This document shows positions 6,362 to 13,300 of a stretch of DNA of 13,607 nt, one piece after another. The position numbers and the translations under genes are program-made. The notes beneath the pieces were generated by a model. The model ran no database searches and was not told where the DNA came from. It saw nothing but the letters and a program-made list of their open reading frames with translations. How positions within the stretch are numbered: position 1 is the stretch's first letter; every line of letters starts with the position of its first letter. Source of the DNA: DASPSR01 sp035498715 (lineage in GTDB: Bacteria > Nitrospirota > UBA9217); the NCBI GenBank assembly GCA_035498715.1, contig DATJZV010000022.1, forward strand, positions 1 through 13,607, in the 5' to 3' direction.

Positions 6362-7315
6362 ATGAAGCTTGTATTCATGGGCACGCCGCGCTTTGCAGTG
6401 CCGCCGCTACAGGCCCTTGCAAAAGCGGGCCATGACGTTGCCGGTGTGGTAACCAGGATCGACAAGCCAGCGGGGAGGGGGCGTACCATGGCCCAGCCGG
6501 CGGTAAAGGTCGCTGCACTCGAAATAGGCATCAATGTGTACCAGCCGAAACGCGTACGGGATCCGGATGCAATCGAGAGCCTTCGTCGATTAGCCCCCGA
6601 GGTTATCGTCGTGGCAGCATACGGACAAATACTCCCGAAGGAGATCCTCGCACTTCCGAAATACGGTTGCATCAATATTCACGCCTCGCTTCTGCCGCTC
6701 TATCGCGGGGCCGCACCTATCAACTGGGCAATCATCGACGGCGAGACGCGGACCGGCAACACCATCATGCTAATGGAAGAAGGCTTGGACACGGGGCCGA
6801 TCCTTTTGCAGGAGTCCATTCCCATCGATCCGAAAGACACGGCGGGAACGCTGATGGAGAAGCTTTCAGTGCTTGGCGCAAAGCTTATCGCCGCTGCACT
6901 GCCGCTCATCGAGGCAGGAAAGCTTACGCCCGAGCCGCAGGACAGTTCAAGAGCAACGCTGGCTCCACTGCTGAGGAAGGAGGACGGCCTTATCAACTGG
7001 AAGCTTTCGGCACAGCAGATTCACAACCAGGTGAGGGGCTTAACTCCCTGGCCAGGCGCATATACGTTCTTAGACAAAACCATGGTCAAAATCCTTGAGA
7101 CCGAAACCCTCGAAGGGAGGGGAGAACCGGGCAGGATTCACGAGGGGATGGAGGGTAACCTTGACGTTGGCACCGGAAGCGGACTGCTTCGCATCATCCG
7201 CGTGCAGCAGGCAGGCAAAAAACCTATGTATGCCGCCGACTTCCTGCGGGGGCACCGGGGAATTGAAGGGGGAAAATTTACCATCGAACAAAGGACGCAT
7301 GGCTCAAATGTCTAA
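6362..7315 (+). CDS. fmt: Methionyl-tRNA formyltransferase
   Basis: Transfers a formyl group from 10-formyltetrahydrofolate to methionyl-initiator tRNA, the step undone later by deformylase. At 317 residues it has normal length. The N-terminal Rossmann-like domain starts MKLVFMGTPRFAVPPL, and the catalytic segment INIHASLLPLYRGAAPI carries Asn105 and His107, with Asp143 in EEGLDTGP; these match Asn106, His108 and Asp144 of the E. coli enzyme. The C-terminal tRNA-binding domain begins about residue 205 (EDGLINWKLSAQQIHNQVRGLTPWPGA, 207 on). The ATG fits the family start, although the nearest good ribosome site (GGGAGGAG, 6340-6347) is about 14-16 nt away, unusually far. Lies 187 bp after def in the same direction. 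Confidence 0.97.
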   Translation: MKLVFMGTPRFAVPPLQALAKAGHDVAGVVTRIDKPAGRGRTMAQPAVKVAALEIGINVYQPKRVRDPDAIESLRRLAPEVIVVAAYGQILPKEILALPKYGCINIHASLLPLYRGAAPINWAIIDGETRTGNTIMLMEEGLDTGPILLQESIPIDPKDTAGTLMEKLSVLGAKLIAAALPLIEAGKLTPEPQDSSRATLAPLLRKEDGLINWKLSAQQIHNQVRGLTPWPGAYTFLDKTMVKILETETLEGRGEPGRIHEGMEGNLDVGTGSGLLRIIRVQQAGKKPMYAADFLRGHRGIEGGKFTIEQRTHGSNV

Positions 7316-7402
7316 CGGCATAGAAACTGTCTGTACTCTGTTCCGTGTCCTATGCAGTATGCCGAAACGGACATTGTAGCCGTCACCGTTCTCTTTAACA
7401 TT

Positions 7403-8182
7403 ATGTCCGAACCCAAGAAAAGAATTTTCATCGGTCTCATCGTCTTTAGCGTGTTTTTGATTACCGCTGTCACGGTGGGTCTCTATCTGATCCCCTACAT
7501 CGGGCTTAGGAACATCCATCCCCTTGCGCCCAGGATTGTCTGCGTTACCATGGGTACGGTGATTGGTGCGCTCATTCTGGGAGTCACTCTGCTGATCCTC
7601 ACGCTCGCCAGGGGACGGGAGATTTTTCTTGCAACAAAGCTCAGGGGCATCGTAATTGAAGTACTCTTCCCGATTATGGTAGTCGTGGGCAAACTCCTCG
7701 GGATATCCAAAGAGAAAATCCAGCAATCCTTCGTCGAGGTCAACAACCTCCTTGTCCGGGCCAAATGCAGCGACATTAAACCGAAACGTATCCTTCTTCT
7801 GATGCCGCACTGCCTGCAGTTCAACGACTGCGCAATTAAGATCACGAGCGATGCCTACAAGTGCCAGGCCTGCGGCAAATGCAAGATCAAGGACCTTATC
7901 GTCCTCGCGAGGAAACATGAAGTGCATCTCTCCGTTGCAACGGGAGGTACGCTTGCACGGAGGAGGGTAGCGGAGGCCAAACCCCATGCTATCATCGCCG
8001 TAGCCTGCGAGCGGGATCTGACAAGCGGCATCCAGGACGCCTACCCGCTCCCCGTTATCGGTATCCTGAACGAACGCCCATTCGGCCCGTGCTTCAACAC
8101 GAGCGTTGATATCAGCAAGGTCGCCGAGGCGCTCGAATTCCTCGCGAACGGCCGTTGTGAATTCCGTGGCACACAAGGATAA
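7403..8182 (+). CDS. DUF116 membrane-anchored, cysteine-rich protein
   Basis: A 259-residue protein recognised as DUF116 by its architecture and by its place between fmt and rsmB, where this family is often found in Desulfobacterota. Two hydrophobic segments (about 8-32 and 43-68) anchor it, followed by a cytoplasmic domain with MPHCLQFNDC (135-143) and CQACGKC (154-160). Together with Cys202 (ACERD) and Cys230 this gives seven clustered cysteines suited to bind iron-sulfur or zinc. The function is unknown; a link to RNA or translation is only suggested by the neighbours. The ATG at 7403 (MSEPKKRIFIG) is preferred because the preceding 17 codons from the ATG at 7352 look unrelated. No Shine-Dalgarno is seen. 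Its 3' end overlaps the rsmB start. Confidence 0.8.
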   Translation: MSEPKKRIFIGLIVFSVFLITAVTVGLYLIPYIGLRNIHPLAPRIVCVTMGTVIGALILGVTLLILTLARGREIFLATKLRGIVIEVLFPIMVVVGKLLGISKEKIQQSFVEVNNLLVRAKCSDIKPKRILLLMPHCLQFNDCAIKITSDAYKCQACGKCKIKDLIVLARKHEVHLSVATGGTLARRRVAEAKPHAIIAVACERDLTSGIQDAYPLPVIGILNERPFGPCFNTSVDISKVAEALEFLANGRCEFRGTQG

Positions 8183-9497
8183 CCCGCGGGGGAATGCCCT
8201 CGAAATACTCCGCCGCGTTGAGGAAGGCGCCTTCGCTGATACGTATCTAGAACGCACGCGTCAGGACTTCGATGTTCGCGACAGTGCTTTTATTCTCGAA
8301 CTGGTATATGGAACGCTCCGGAACAGGGCACTCCTTGATTGGATCCTTAATCGTTTTTCGGCGCAACCTGTTGAGAAGACGGACCGGTGGACAAGAAACA
8401 TCCTTCGCCTCGGTGCATACCAGATGCTGTTCCTGGACAAAGTGCCAGTAAGCGCGGCCGTAGACACGTCGGTCGACCTTGCAAAACAGTACGGGAAGAA
8501 GCGCAGTTATGTGAATGCGCTGCTCAGAAATCTGGATAGGAACAGAGGCGCTATCTCCTATCCGGGGACGGACGACAAAGCTCGGCAGCTGGCGGTACTG
8601 TATTCCCACCCCGAGTGGTTGGTGCGACGCTGGACTGAGCGGTTCGGTGCGGGAACGACAGAAGCATTTTTACTGGCGAACAACCATCCGGCCCCGCTCA
8701 TTATCAGGACGAATACGCTCCGGACCACAAGGGAGGAGCTCAAAGCCTCCCTTGGCTCCGAAGGTGTAACAGCAGTTGATACAAAGTATTCCCCGGTCGG
8801 GCTTGAACTTGTCTCCGGATCGGGCATCCAGGCGCTTTCATCATATCGAAAGGGCTGGTTCATGGTACAGGACCAGGCGGCCCAGCTTATCAGCCTGATG
8901 CTCGCACCAAAGCCCGGTGAGACCGTGCTTGATGCGTGCGCCGCCCCCGGAGGCAAGGCAGCGCACCTCGCCGAGATCATGCAGGACAGGGGATTGCTTA
9001 TCGCGCTGGATGCCGATGCTGGAAGGATAGAAAAAATTCGTGAGAACATCAGGAGACTCGGTATAGCTATCATCAAGACGGTACAGGGAGACGCCGCACG
9101 ATATACGGATGAGTCGTTCGACAAAATCCTGATTGACGCGCCCTGTTCGGGCCTCGGCGTGCTTCGCAGGCATCCCGACGGGAGATGGACTAAAAGCGTG
9201 CGGACGATCAGCGATCGCAGAGCCCTTCAAAAGCAGATACTCAAAAACTGCGCTGGACTCCTGAAGCCAGGCGGTGCATTCGTTTATGCCACTTGTACCA
9301 CTGAACCGGAAGAGAACGAAGACGTGGTCGCTGATTTCATGCACACGAGGAGCAGAGAGTTTATAATTGATGATGCCCGGCTGTATCTGCCGCAAGCAGC
9401 AGCCCCTCTTGTGGGCAGCGACGGTTTTTTCCGCACCTTCCCTCGTGAGCCGGAAATGGACGGTTTCTTTGGCGTAAGGATAGTGAGGAAAAGCTGA
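8166..9497 (+). CDS. rsmB: 16S rRNA (cytosine967-C5)-methyltransferase
   Basis: SAM-dependent enzyme that makes m5C967 in 16S rRNA (also called Sun or Fmu). The N-terminal NusB-like RNA-binding domain covers about residues 8-140 (NALEILRRVEEGAFAD, then ELVYGTLRN and RLGAYQMLFLDKVP). The catalytic domain has the SAM motif DACAAPGGK (256-264), DAPCSGLGVLRRHPD with Cys327, and YATCTTEPEEN with Cys377. The two cysteines fall within two positions of the E. coli pair (325 and 375), which supports the GTG at 8166 as start. GTG at 8157 or TTG at 8106 are in frame but add residues without homology. The start overlaps the DUF116 gene by 17 bp, implying coupled translation. Confidence 0.94.
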   Translation: MAHKDNPRGNALEILRRVEEGAFADTYLERTRQDFDVRDSAFILELVYGTLRNRALLDWILNRFSAQPVEKTDRWTRNILRLGAYQMLFLDKVPVSAAVDTSVDLAKQYGKKRSYVNALLRNLDRNRGAISYPGTDDKARQLAVLYSHPEWLVRRWTERFGAGTTEAFLLANNHPAPLIIRTNTLRTTREELKASLGSEGVTAVDTKYSPVGLELVSGSGIQALSSYRKGWFMVQDQAAQLISLMLAPKPGETVLDACAAPGGKAAHLAEIMQDRGLLIALDADAGRIEKIRENIRRLGIAIIKTVQGDAARYTDESFDKILIDAPCSGLGVLRRHPDGRWTKSVRTISDRRALQKQILKNCAGLLKPGGAFVYATCTTEPEENEDVVADFMHTRSREFIIDDARLYLPQAAAPLVGSDGFFRTFPREPEMDGFFGVRIVRKS

Positions 9498-9590
9498 TGC
9501 CTGATAACCGATGCCGAATGCAGAGGCATGATCGCATCGAGGCACGTCCTGAATTTATCTGGCATCAGGCGTCAAACATCGCGCATCAGA
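9498..9590. repeat. GATGCC/GCATCAGG-type imperfect repeat after rsmB
   Basis: The gap between rsmB and the PASTA gene holds several related words: TGATGCC at 9496-9502, CCGATGCCG, GGCATGATCGCATC, GGCATCAGGCGTC around 9561, and CATCGCGCATCAG near 9579. TGATGCC and GGCATCA can pair. It looks like a decayed member of a dispersed palindromic repeat, different in base make-up from the CCAAAT type seen elsewhere in this window. Confidence 0.4.
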
Positions 9591-9625
9591 TGATATATAT
9601 CTCTCCTTGCATCTTATTTTCAGTA

Positions 9626-9634
9626 TGGTAAAAT
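9626..9634 (+). promoter_or_regulatory. Extended -10 promoter just before the PASTA gene
   Basis: TGGTAAAAT matches an extended -10 (TGnTATAAT, one mismatch in the hexamer). A weak -35-like TTGCAT lies 16 nt upstream of the hexamer. Transcription would start about 6-8 nt before the ATG at 9648, leaving no room for a Shine-Dalgarno, and none is seen. Confidence 0.45.
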
Positions 9635-9647
9635 ACAAGTTCTTACC

Positions 9648-10364
9648 ATGAAACAGTTCTTGCGAGGTATGGGCATATTCCTTGCGCTGGTCGGTGTCGG
9701 GATCATTAGCGCGCTGGCTGTTGTTGCCTTGCTTCTCCGTCAGGAAGAGGTGCGAGTTCCCGATCTTACTGGCCAGGACATCGTGACCGTGATTGAAACG
9801 CTCACCATGCAAGGGCTTCAGCTCAAGGTGGAGAGGCGGGAGCCGCACCCCACCCTGCCTAAGGACACCGTGATCTCCCAGATACCGGCACCGGGGAGTG
9901 GGATCAAAAAAGGTCGGCAGGTTCGTGTTGTCGTAAGCCAGGGGCCGAGCGAGATGCAGGCACCGAAGCTCGTTGGCGAACACTACCGCAAGGCGGAGAT
10001 CATGATCCGGCAGGCGGGCTTTTTCCCTGGGAACCTGACGCGGGTGTCGTCAGAGAGCGTGGAGAGGGATATCGTCATCTCTCAGGCCCCCCCTGCAGGG
10101 AGTCAGGTAAGTAAAGGCGGCGCAATCAGTATGCTCATCAGTTCGGGCAAGAGGGTTCCGGTGCTCGTCACACCGAAACTGATCGGGAAGAAGGCTGAAG
10201 ACGCTGTCAGGATCGTCGACCTGACAGGGTTGCAGCACCGGATCGTGTACAAGACATCGGGGAGCAGGCTCACGACCGTGGACCGCGTTGTGGTCAATCA
10301 GAAGCCGAGCCCCGGTTATCCTGTGCCGTCAGACGGTACGGTCGATATTATTGTGAGCAAGTAG
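9648..10364 (+). CDS. Membrane-anchored protein with three PASTA domains
   Basis: A 238-residue protein with one N-terminal membrane segment (about 9-31) and three consecutive PASTA domains, about 36-99 (VRVPDLTGQD to VVVSQGP), 104-167 (QAPKLVGEHY to MLISSGK) and 174-237 (VTPKLIGKKA to VDIIVS). Each ends in the usual 'VISQxPxxG...' turn and a final strand. PASTA domains typically bind peptidoglycan fragments or beta-lactams on the outer face of the membrane, and occur in Ser/Thr kinases and class B penicillin-binding proteins. Here there is neither a kinase nor a transpeptidase domain, so the protein is a stand-alone PASTA anchor of unknown role, probably facing the periplasm. It sits between rsmB and rpe. 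Confidence 0.92.
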   Translation: MKQFLRGMGIFLALVGVGIISALAVVALLLRQEEVRVPDLTGQDIVTVIETLTMQGLQLKVERREPHPTLPKDTVISQIPAPGSGIKKGRQVRVVVSQGPSEMQAPKLVGEHYRKAEIMIRQAGFFPGNLTRVSSESVERDIVISQAPPAGSQVSKGGAISMLISSGKRVPVLVTPKLIGKKAEDAVRIVDLTGLQHRIVYKTSGSRLTTVDRVVVNQKPSPGYPVPSDGTVDIIVSK

Positions 10365-10501
10365 TACAAAGCAAGCATTTGTAATGCCTATTCCAGGCCA
10401 AAAATATATTCTAATGATACATATCTATGCTCCTTTGGTCATAAAAATTTGGTGCTCGGCATTTGAAATTAAAAGCATATCATTAAATCAAAAGGAACGC
10501 T

Positions 10502-11161
10502 ATGCCACAGAAGATCAAGGTAGCACCGTCTATCCTCTCAGCCGATTTTTCCCGGCTCGGTGAAGAGATCAAAGCCGTCGAGGCAGCCGGTGCTGATATC
10601 ATTCATGTTGATGTGATGGACGGCCACTTCGTCCCGAACATTACCATCGGACCGATGATCGTCCAAGCGGCACGAGCGGTGACGAAATTGCCGCTCGATG
10701 TGCACCTCATGATAACCAACCCGGAGCTGTACATCGCGGATTTTGCCAAGGCAGGCGCTGACTATATTACGGTGCATGTAGAGATCGCATTTCATCTGAA
10801 CAGGCTGGTTCAATCAATCAAGGAGCACAAGGGAATCAAAGCGGCGGTATCGCTCAACCCGGCCACGCCGCTCTCGAGCCTTGACTATATCCTCGAAGAT
10901 CTTGATATGGTGCTCATCATGTCCGTGAACCCCGGCTTTGGCGGCCAGGCATTCATTCCCTCGGCGCTGGACAAGATCCGCACCCTTCGAAAAATGATCG
11001 ACGAACGGGGGCTCAAGACCAAGATCGAGGTGGACGGCGGGGTGAAGCCCGACAATGCCGCCGAGATTATCAAGGCCGGTGCCGACATCCTCGTCGCAGG
11101 ATCGGCGATATTCGGGATGAGGGATTATGCTGCGGCAATCAGGGGAATACGAGGAAATTAA
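10502..11161 (+). CDS. rpe: Ribulose-phosphate 3-epimerase
   Basis: Interconverts ribulose 5-phosphate and xylulose 5-phosphate in the pentose phosphate pathway or Calvin cycle; cytoplasmic TIM-barrel metalloenzyme. The 219-residue protein has the expected length and motifs: APSILSADF with Ser10, IIHVDVMDGHFVPN with His35 and catalytic Asp37, DVHLM with His68, SVNPGFGGQ (141-149), and IEVDGGVKPDN with catalytic Asp178. The last phosphate-binding stretch is ADILVAGSAIFG. The ATG is preceded by AAGGA with 5-nt spacing. It follows the PASTA gene by a 137-bp A/T-rich gap in which I see no clear promoter, only a short piece resembling the A/T-rich filler after def. Confidence 0.97.
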   Translation: MPQKIKVAPSILSADFSRLGEEIKAVEAAGADIIHVDVMDGHFVPNITIGPMIVQAARAVTKLPLDVHLMITNPELYIADFAKAGADYITVHVEIAFHLNRLVQSIKEHKGIKAAVSLNPATPLSSLDYILEDLDMVLIMSVNPGFGGQAFIPSALDKIRTLRKMIDERGLKTKIEVDGGVKPDNAAEIIKAGADILVAGSAIFGMRDYAAAIRGIRGN

Positions 11162-11200
11162 ATTCTAAATCCGAAATACTAAGTTCTAAATAAATTTTAG
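11161..11200. repeat. Short TTCTAAAT-type intergenic repeat after rpe
   Basis: Immediately at the rpe stop codon the sequence runs through related words: ATTCTAAATCCGAAATACTA, then AGTTCTAAATAAATTTTAG. The pattern resembles the CCAAAT-type filler between def and fmt. The rest of the gap to 11285 is A/T-rich with one weak inverted repeat (GATTTC 11253-11258 with GAAATC 11266-11271). Confidence 0.45.
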
Positions 11201-11285
11201 TCTCAACTGCCCACAACCAAATTAGAGTATTATTACTTATTTATCTGTTCACGATTTCGATAAAAGAAATCAGGTTTTATTTAGT

Positions 11286-11300
11286 AAGGAGGCCTCCTTG
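11286..11300 (+). promoter_or_regulatory. Ribosome binding site and TTG start embedded in a perfect palindrome
   Basis: AAGGAGG is followed after 5 nt by the TTG start codon at 11298. The 14 bases 11286-11299, AAGGAGGCCTCCTT, are perfectly self-complementary, so in the mRNA the Shine-Dalgarno could pair with the bases directly before the start (5-bp stem, GGCC loop). The strong site supports TTG as the start; no ATG or GTG with a better site lies nearby. Confidence 0.7.
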
Positions 11301-13085
11301 TCTATTAAGAAGCAAACAACCAAAATACCCTTCGAGCTCAAGGATGTAAAAGAGCCCGTCCTGTACCGGGACATTTTCCCTTTCTCAAGCATACCCAGGG
11401 TAGTGCTTGAGGACCGGCTCATCCAGACCAACATTCCGAAAGATATCTGGATCACGGACACGACGTTCCGCGACGGCCAGCAGTCCCGTCCGCCCTATAC
11501 GCCCCAACAGATAGCCAACATTTTCGACTTCATGCACCGGATGAGCGGCCCGAACGGTGTGATCCGACAGACGGAGTTCTTTCTGTATTCTGAGAAGGAT
11601 CGGGAGGCGGTAAGGCTCTGCATGGAACGGGGATACCGGTATCCCGAGATCACCGGCTGGATAAGGGCGAACAAGAATGATTTCAAGCTCGTGAAAGATA
11701 TGGGTCTCAAAGAGACCGGAATTCTTACCTCCTGCTCGGACTACCACATCTTCCTGAAGCTCAATATGTCCCGAAGGGAAGCGCTCAAGCAATATCTGGA
11801 CATCGTTGGTACGGCACTCGAACAGGGAATCACGCCTCGCTGCCACCTCGAGGACATAACGCGCGCCGATTTTTACGGCTTTGTCATCCCTTTTGTACAG
11901 GAACTCATGAAGCTTTCAGAAGAGACGAACGTCCCGATCAAGGTCAGAGCCTGCGACACTATGGGCTACGGCTTTCCCTTCCCCGGCATGGCGCTGCCGC
12001 GCGGCGTGCCCGAAATCTTTTACGCCCTCATCCATGACGGGGGAGTGCCGTCAGAACAGCTCGAGTGGCACGGCCATAACGATTTCCACAAGGGGCTGAT
12101 CAACGGCGTTTCAGCGTGGATGTACGGATGCGCATCGGTGAATGGTGCGCTCCTCGGGTTCGGCGAGCGCACGGGCAATACCCCCGTCGAGGCCATGCTC
12201 ATCGACTACATCAGCCTTACGGGGAACGATGCAGGCATCGATACCACGGCGATCACCGAGATGGCCGAATACTTCCGGAGGGAATTGAGCTTTCCCATCC
12301 CGTCCAATTATCCCTTCGTCGGATCGGAGTTCAACTCCACGAGCGCGGGAATCCATGCCGACGGTATGATGAAGAACGAGGAGATCTACAACATCTTCGA
12401 CACGACGAAGATCCTCAGGCGCCCCATGGGCGTCATCATTACGGACAAGTCGGGAATTGCCGGCATCGCCCAATGGGTGAACAGCCACCTCCAGCTCGAT
12501 GCGGACAAGAAAATTGACAAGCGACACCCCGGTCTTGCCAAGATGCACAAGTGGACAATGGAACAGTATGAGGAGGGAAGGACCACGAGCATCTCTCACG
12601 AGGAACTCCTGGAAAAAGCTAAAAAGTATCTGCCCGAGTACTTCGTTTCAGACCTGGACAAGCTTAAGAAAAAAGCGCAGGCGATCGCTCTGCATCTCGT
12701 CGAGGAGATGGTGGAGAGGAATGAGATACGCACCATGGATCATGCACGACAGGAGGCAACAATGCAGAAGCTCCTGGAAGAGAACCCCTTTATCCAGTTC
12801 GCCTATGTAGTCAATACCGAGGGGAAAAAGGTCACCAAGAACATCACGCAGATCCAGTACAAGGCACAGTACGAGCATTCGGGGCTCGGCGACAGCTTCT
12901 CTGACCGGCCCTGGTTCATCAGCCCCATGAAGGACGGGAAGAGCTTCGTGTCTGACTTCTACACGTCGAAGATAACGGGCGCGCTCTGCATAACCGTATC
13001 GGCACCCATCGCCGATGACGCGAGCAAAATCGTCGGCGTCTTCGGCGTGGACATCCGTTTCGAGGACCTCATCCGAGCGGAGTAA
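11298..13085 (+). CDS. Re-type citrate synthase-like enzyme fused to a C-terminal Cache/PDC domain
   Basis: Residues about 48-395 form a DRE-TIM acyl-CoA lyase/synthase barrel of the family with isopropylmalate and homocitrate synthases. The variant motifs WITDTTFRDGQQSRPPYT (51-68, Arg58 and Asp59), FFLYSEKDREAV, GILTSCSDYH, RCHLEDITRAD (181-191), RACDTMGYG, LEWHGHNDFHKG (metal-binding His258 and His260), GERTGN (289-294) and GIHADG (His353) match my memory of Re-citrate synthases of Clostridium kluyveri and Syntrophus rather than true isopropylmalate synthase, which has an LRDGEQ motif. Re-citrate synthase joins oxaloacetate and acetyl-CoA in anaerobes. After a charged helical linker (about 435-490), residues 497-593 resemble a Cache/PDC sensor domain: AYVVNTEGKKVT, FSDRPWFISP, FVSDFYTS, ITVSAPIADD, GVFGVDIRFEDL. 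There is no membrane segment, so the domain would be cytoplasmic. The family is confident; the exact substrate and the allosteric role of the tail are inferred. Confidence 0.85.
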   Translation: MSIKKQTTKIPFELKDVKEPVLYRDIFPFSSIPRVVLEDRLIQTNIPKDIWITDTTFRDGQQSRPPYTPQQIANIFDFMHRMSGPNGVIRQTEFFLYSEKDREAVRLCMERGYRYPEITGWIRANKNDFKLVKDMGLKETGILTSCSDYHIFLKLNMSRREALKQYLDIVGTALEQGITPRCHLEDITRADFYGFVIPFVQELMKLSEETNVPIKVRACDTMGYGFPFPGMALPRGVPEIFYALIHDGGVPSEQLEWHGHNDFHKGLINGVSAWMYGCASVNGALLGFGERTGNTPVEAMLIDYISLTGNDAGIDTTAITEMAEYFRRELSFPIPSNYPFVGSEFNSTSAGIHADGMMKNEEIYNIFDTTKILRRPMGVIITDKSGIAGIAQWVNSHLQLDADKKIDKRHPGLAKMHKWTMEQYEEGRTTSISHEELLEKAKKYLPEYFVSDLDKLKKKAQAIALHLVEEMVERNEIRTMDHARQEATMQKLLEENPFIQFAYVVNTEGKKVTKNITQIQYKAQYEHSGLGDSFSDRPWFISPMKDGKSFVSDFYTSKITGALCITVSAPIADDASKIVGVFGVDIRFEDLIRAE

Positions 13086-13112
13086 GCCAGGGCGTCCGTT
13101 GGACACATAGCA

Positions 13113-13150
13113 AAAAGGGATGCGGCGTATCCGCATCCCTTTTCTTTTTT
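13113..13150 (+). terminator. Strong intrinsic terminator after the Re-citrate synthase-like gene
   Basis: AAAAGGGATGCGG (13113-13125) and CCGCATCCCTTTT (13131-13143) form a perfect 13-bp stem with a 5-nt loop, followed by CTTTTTT. It lies 28 bp after the stop codon. The upstream A run means it may also work for leftward transcripts, such as those coming from the TnpB element. Confidence 0.95.
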
Positions 13151-13191
13151 CGGAAGCCGAACATTGCAGGCAGCTCCTGCCGGCCAGTATC

Positions 13192-13300
13192 GTTAGATGA
13201 TTGGGCGATCATTGACATCCTCCCCGGCCTGAAGGCCGAGGATTCCCGAATCAGGCCCTTACTTCACTAAGGGCCACTGCTGATCCTGTTCGCAGATGCG
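13192..13300 (-). ncRNA. Possible 3' part of the TnpB guide RNA (omega RNA) with guide from flanking DNA
   Basis: In IS605-type systems the guide RNA scaffold comes from the 3' end of tnpB and the element's right end, and the guide is copied from DNA just outside. Here the hairpin 13222-13241 and the TCAA end at 13212 would finish the scaffold, and 13192-13211 (minus strand, beginning TGATCGCCCA) would be the guide. The 5' limit of the RNA cannot be set from sequence alone. This is inference from the family. Confidence 0.35.

Noticed and set aside
5623..6675. 350-codon minus-strand frame across def, the gap and the start of fmt
   Set aside because: It is antisense to two clearly identified genes and passes through the repeat filler; the residues it encodes show no family likeness.
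8106..8165. Longer rsmB starting at TTG 8106
   Set aside because: It would overlap DUF116 by 77 bp and push the catalytic cysteines away from their usual positions; added residues lack homology.
7304..8257. 317-codon minus-strand frame opposite DUF116
   Set aside because: Antisense to a gene with membrane segments and conserved cysteines; no independent evidence.
11253..11271. GATTTC/GAAATC inverted repeat upstream of the Re-citrate synthase-like gene as an attenuator
   Set aside because: Only 6 A/T-rich base pairs with a 7-nt loop and no following U-run; too weak to call.
11298..13085. Annotation as 2-isopropylmalate synthase or histone-lysine methyltransferase
   Set aside because: The barrel motifs (TTFRDGQQ, RCHLEDITRAD, LEWHGHNDFHKG) fit the Re-citrate synthase-like branch better, and no SET-domain motif is present.
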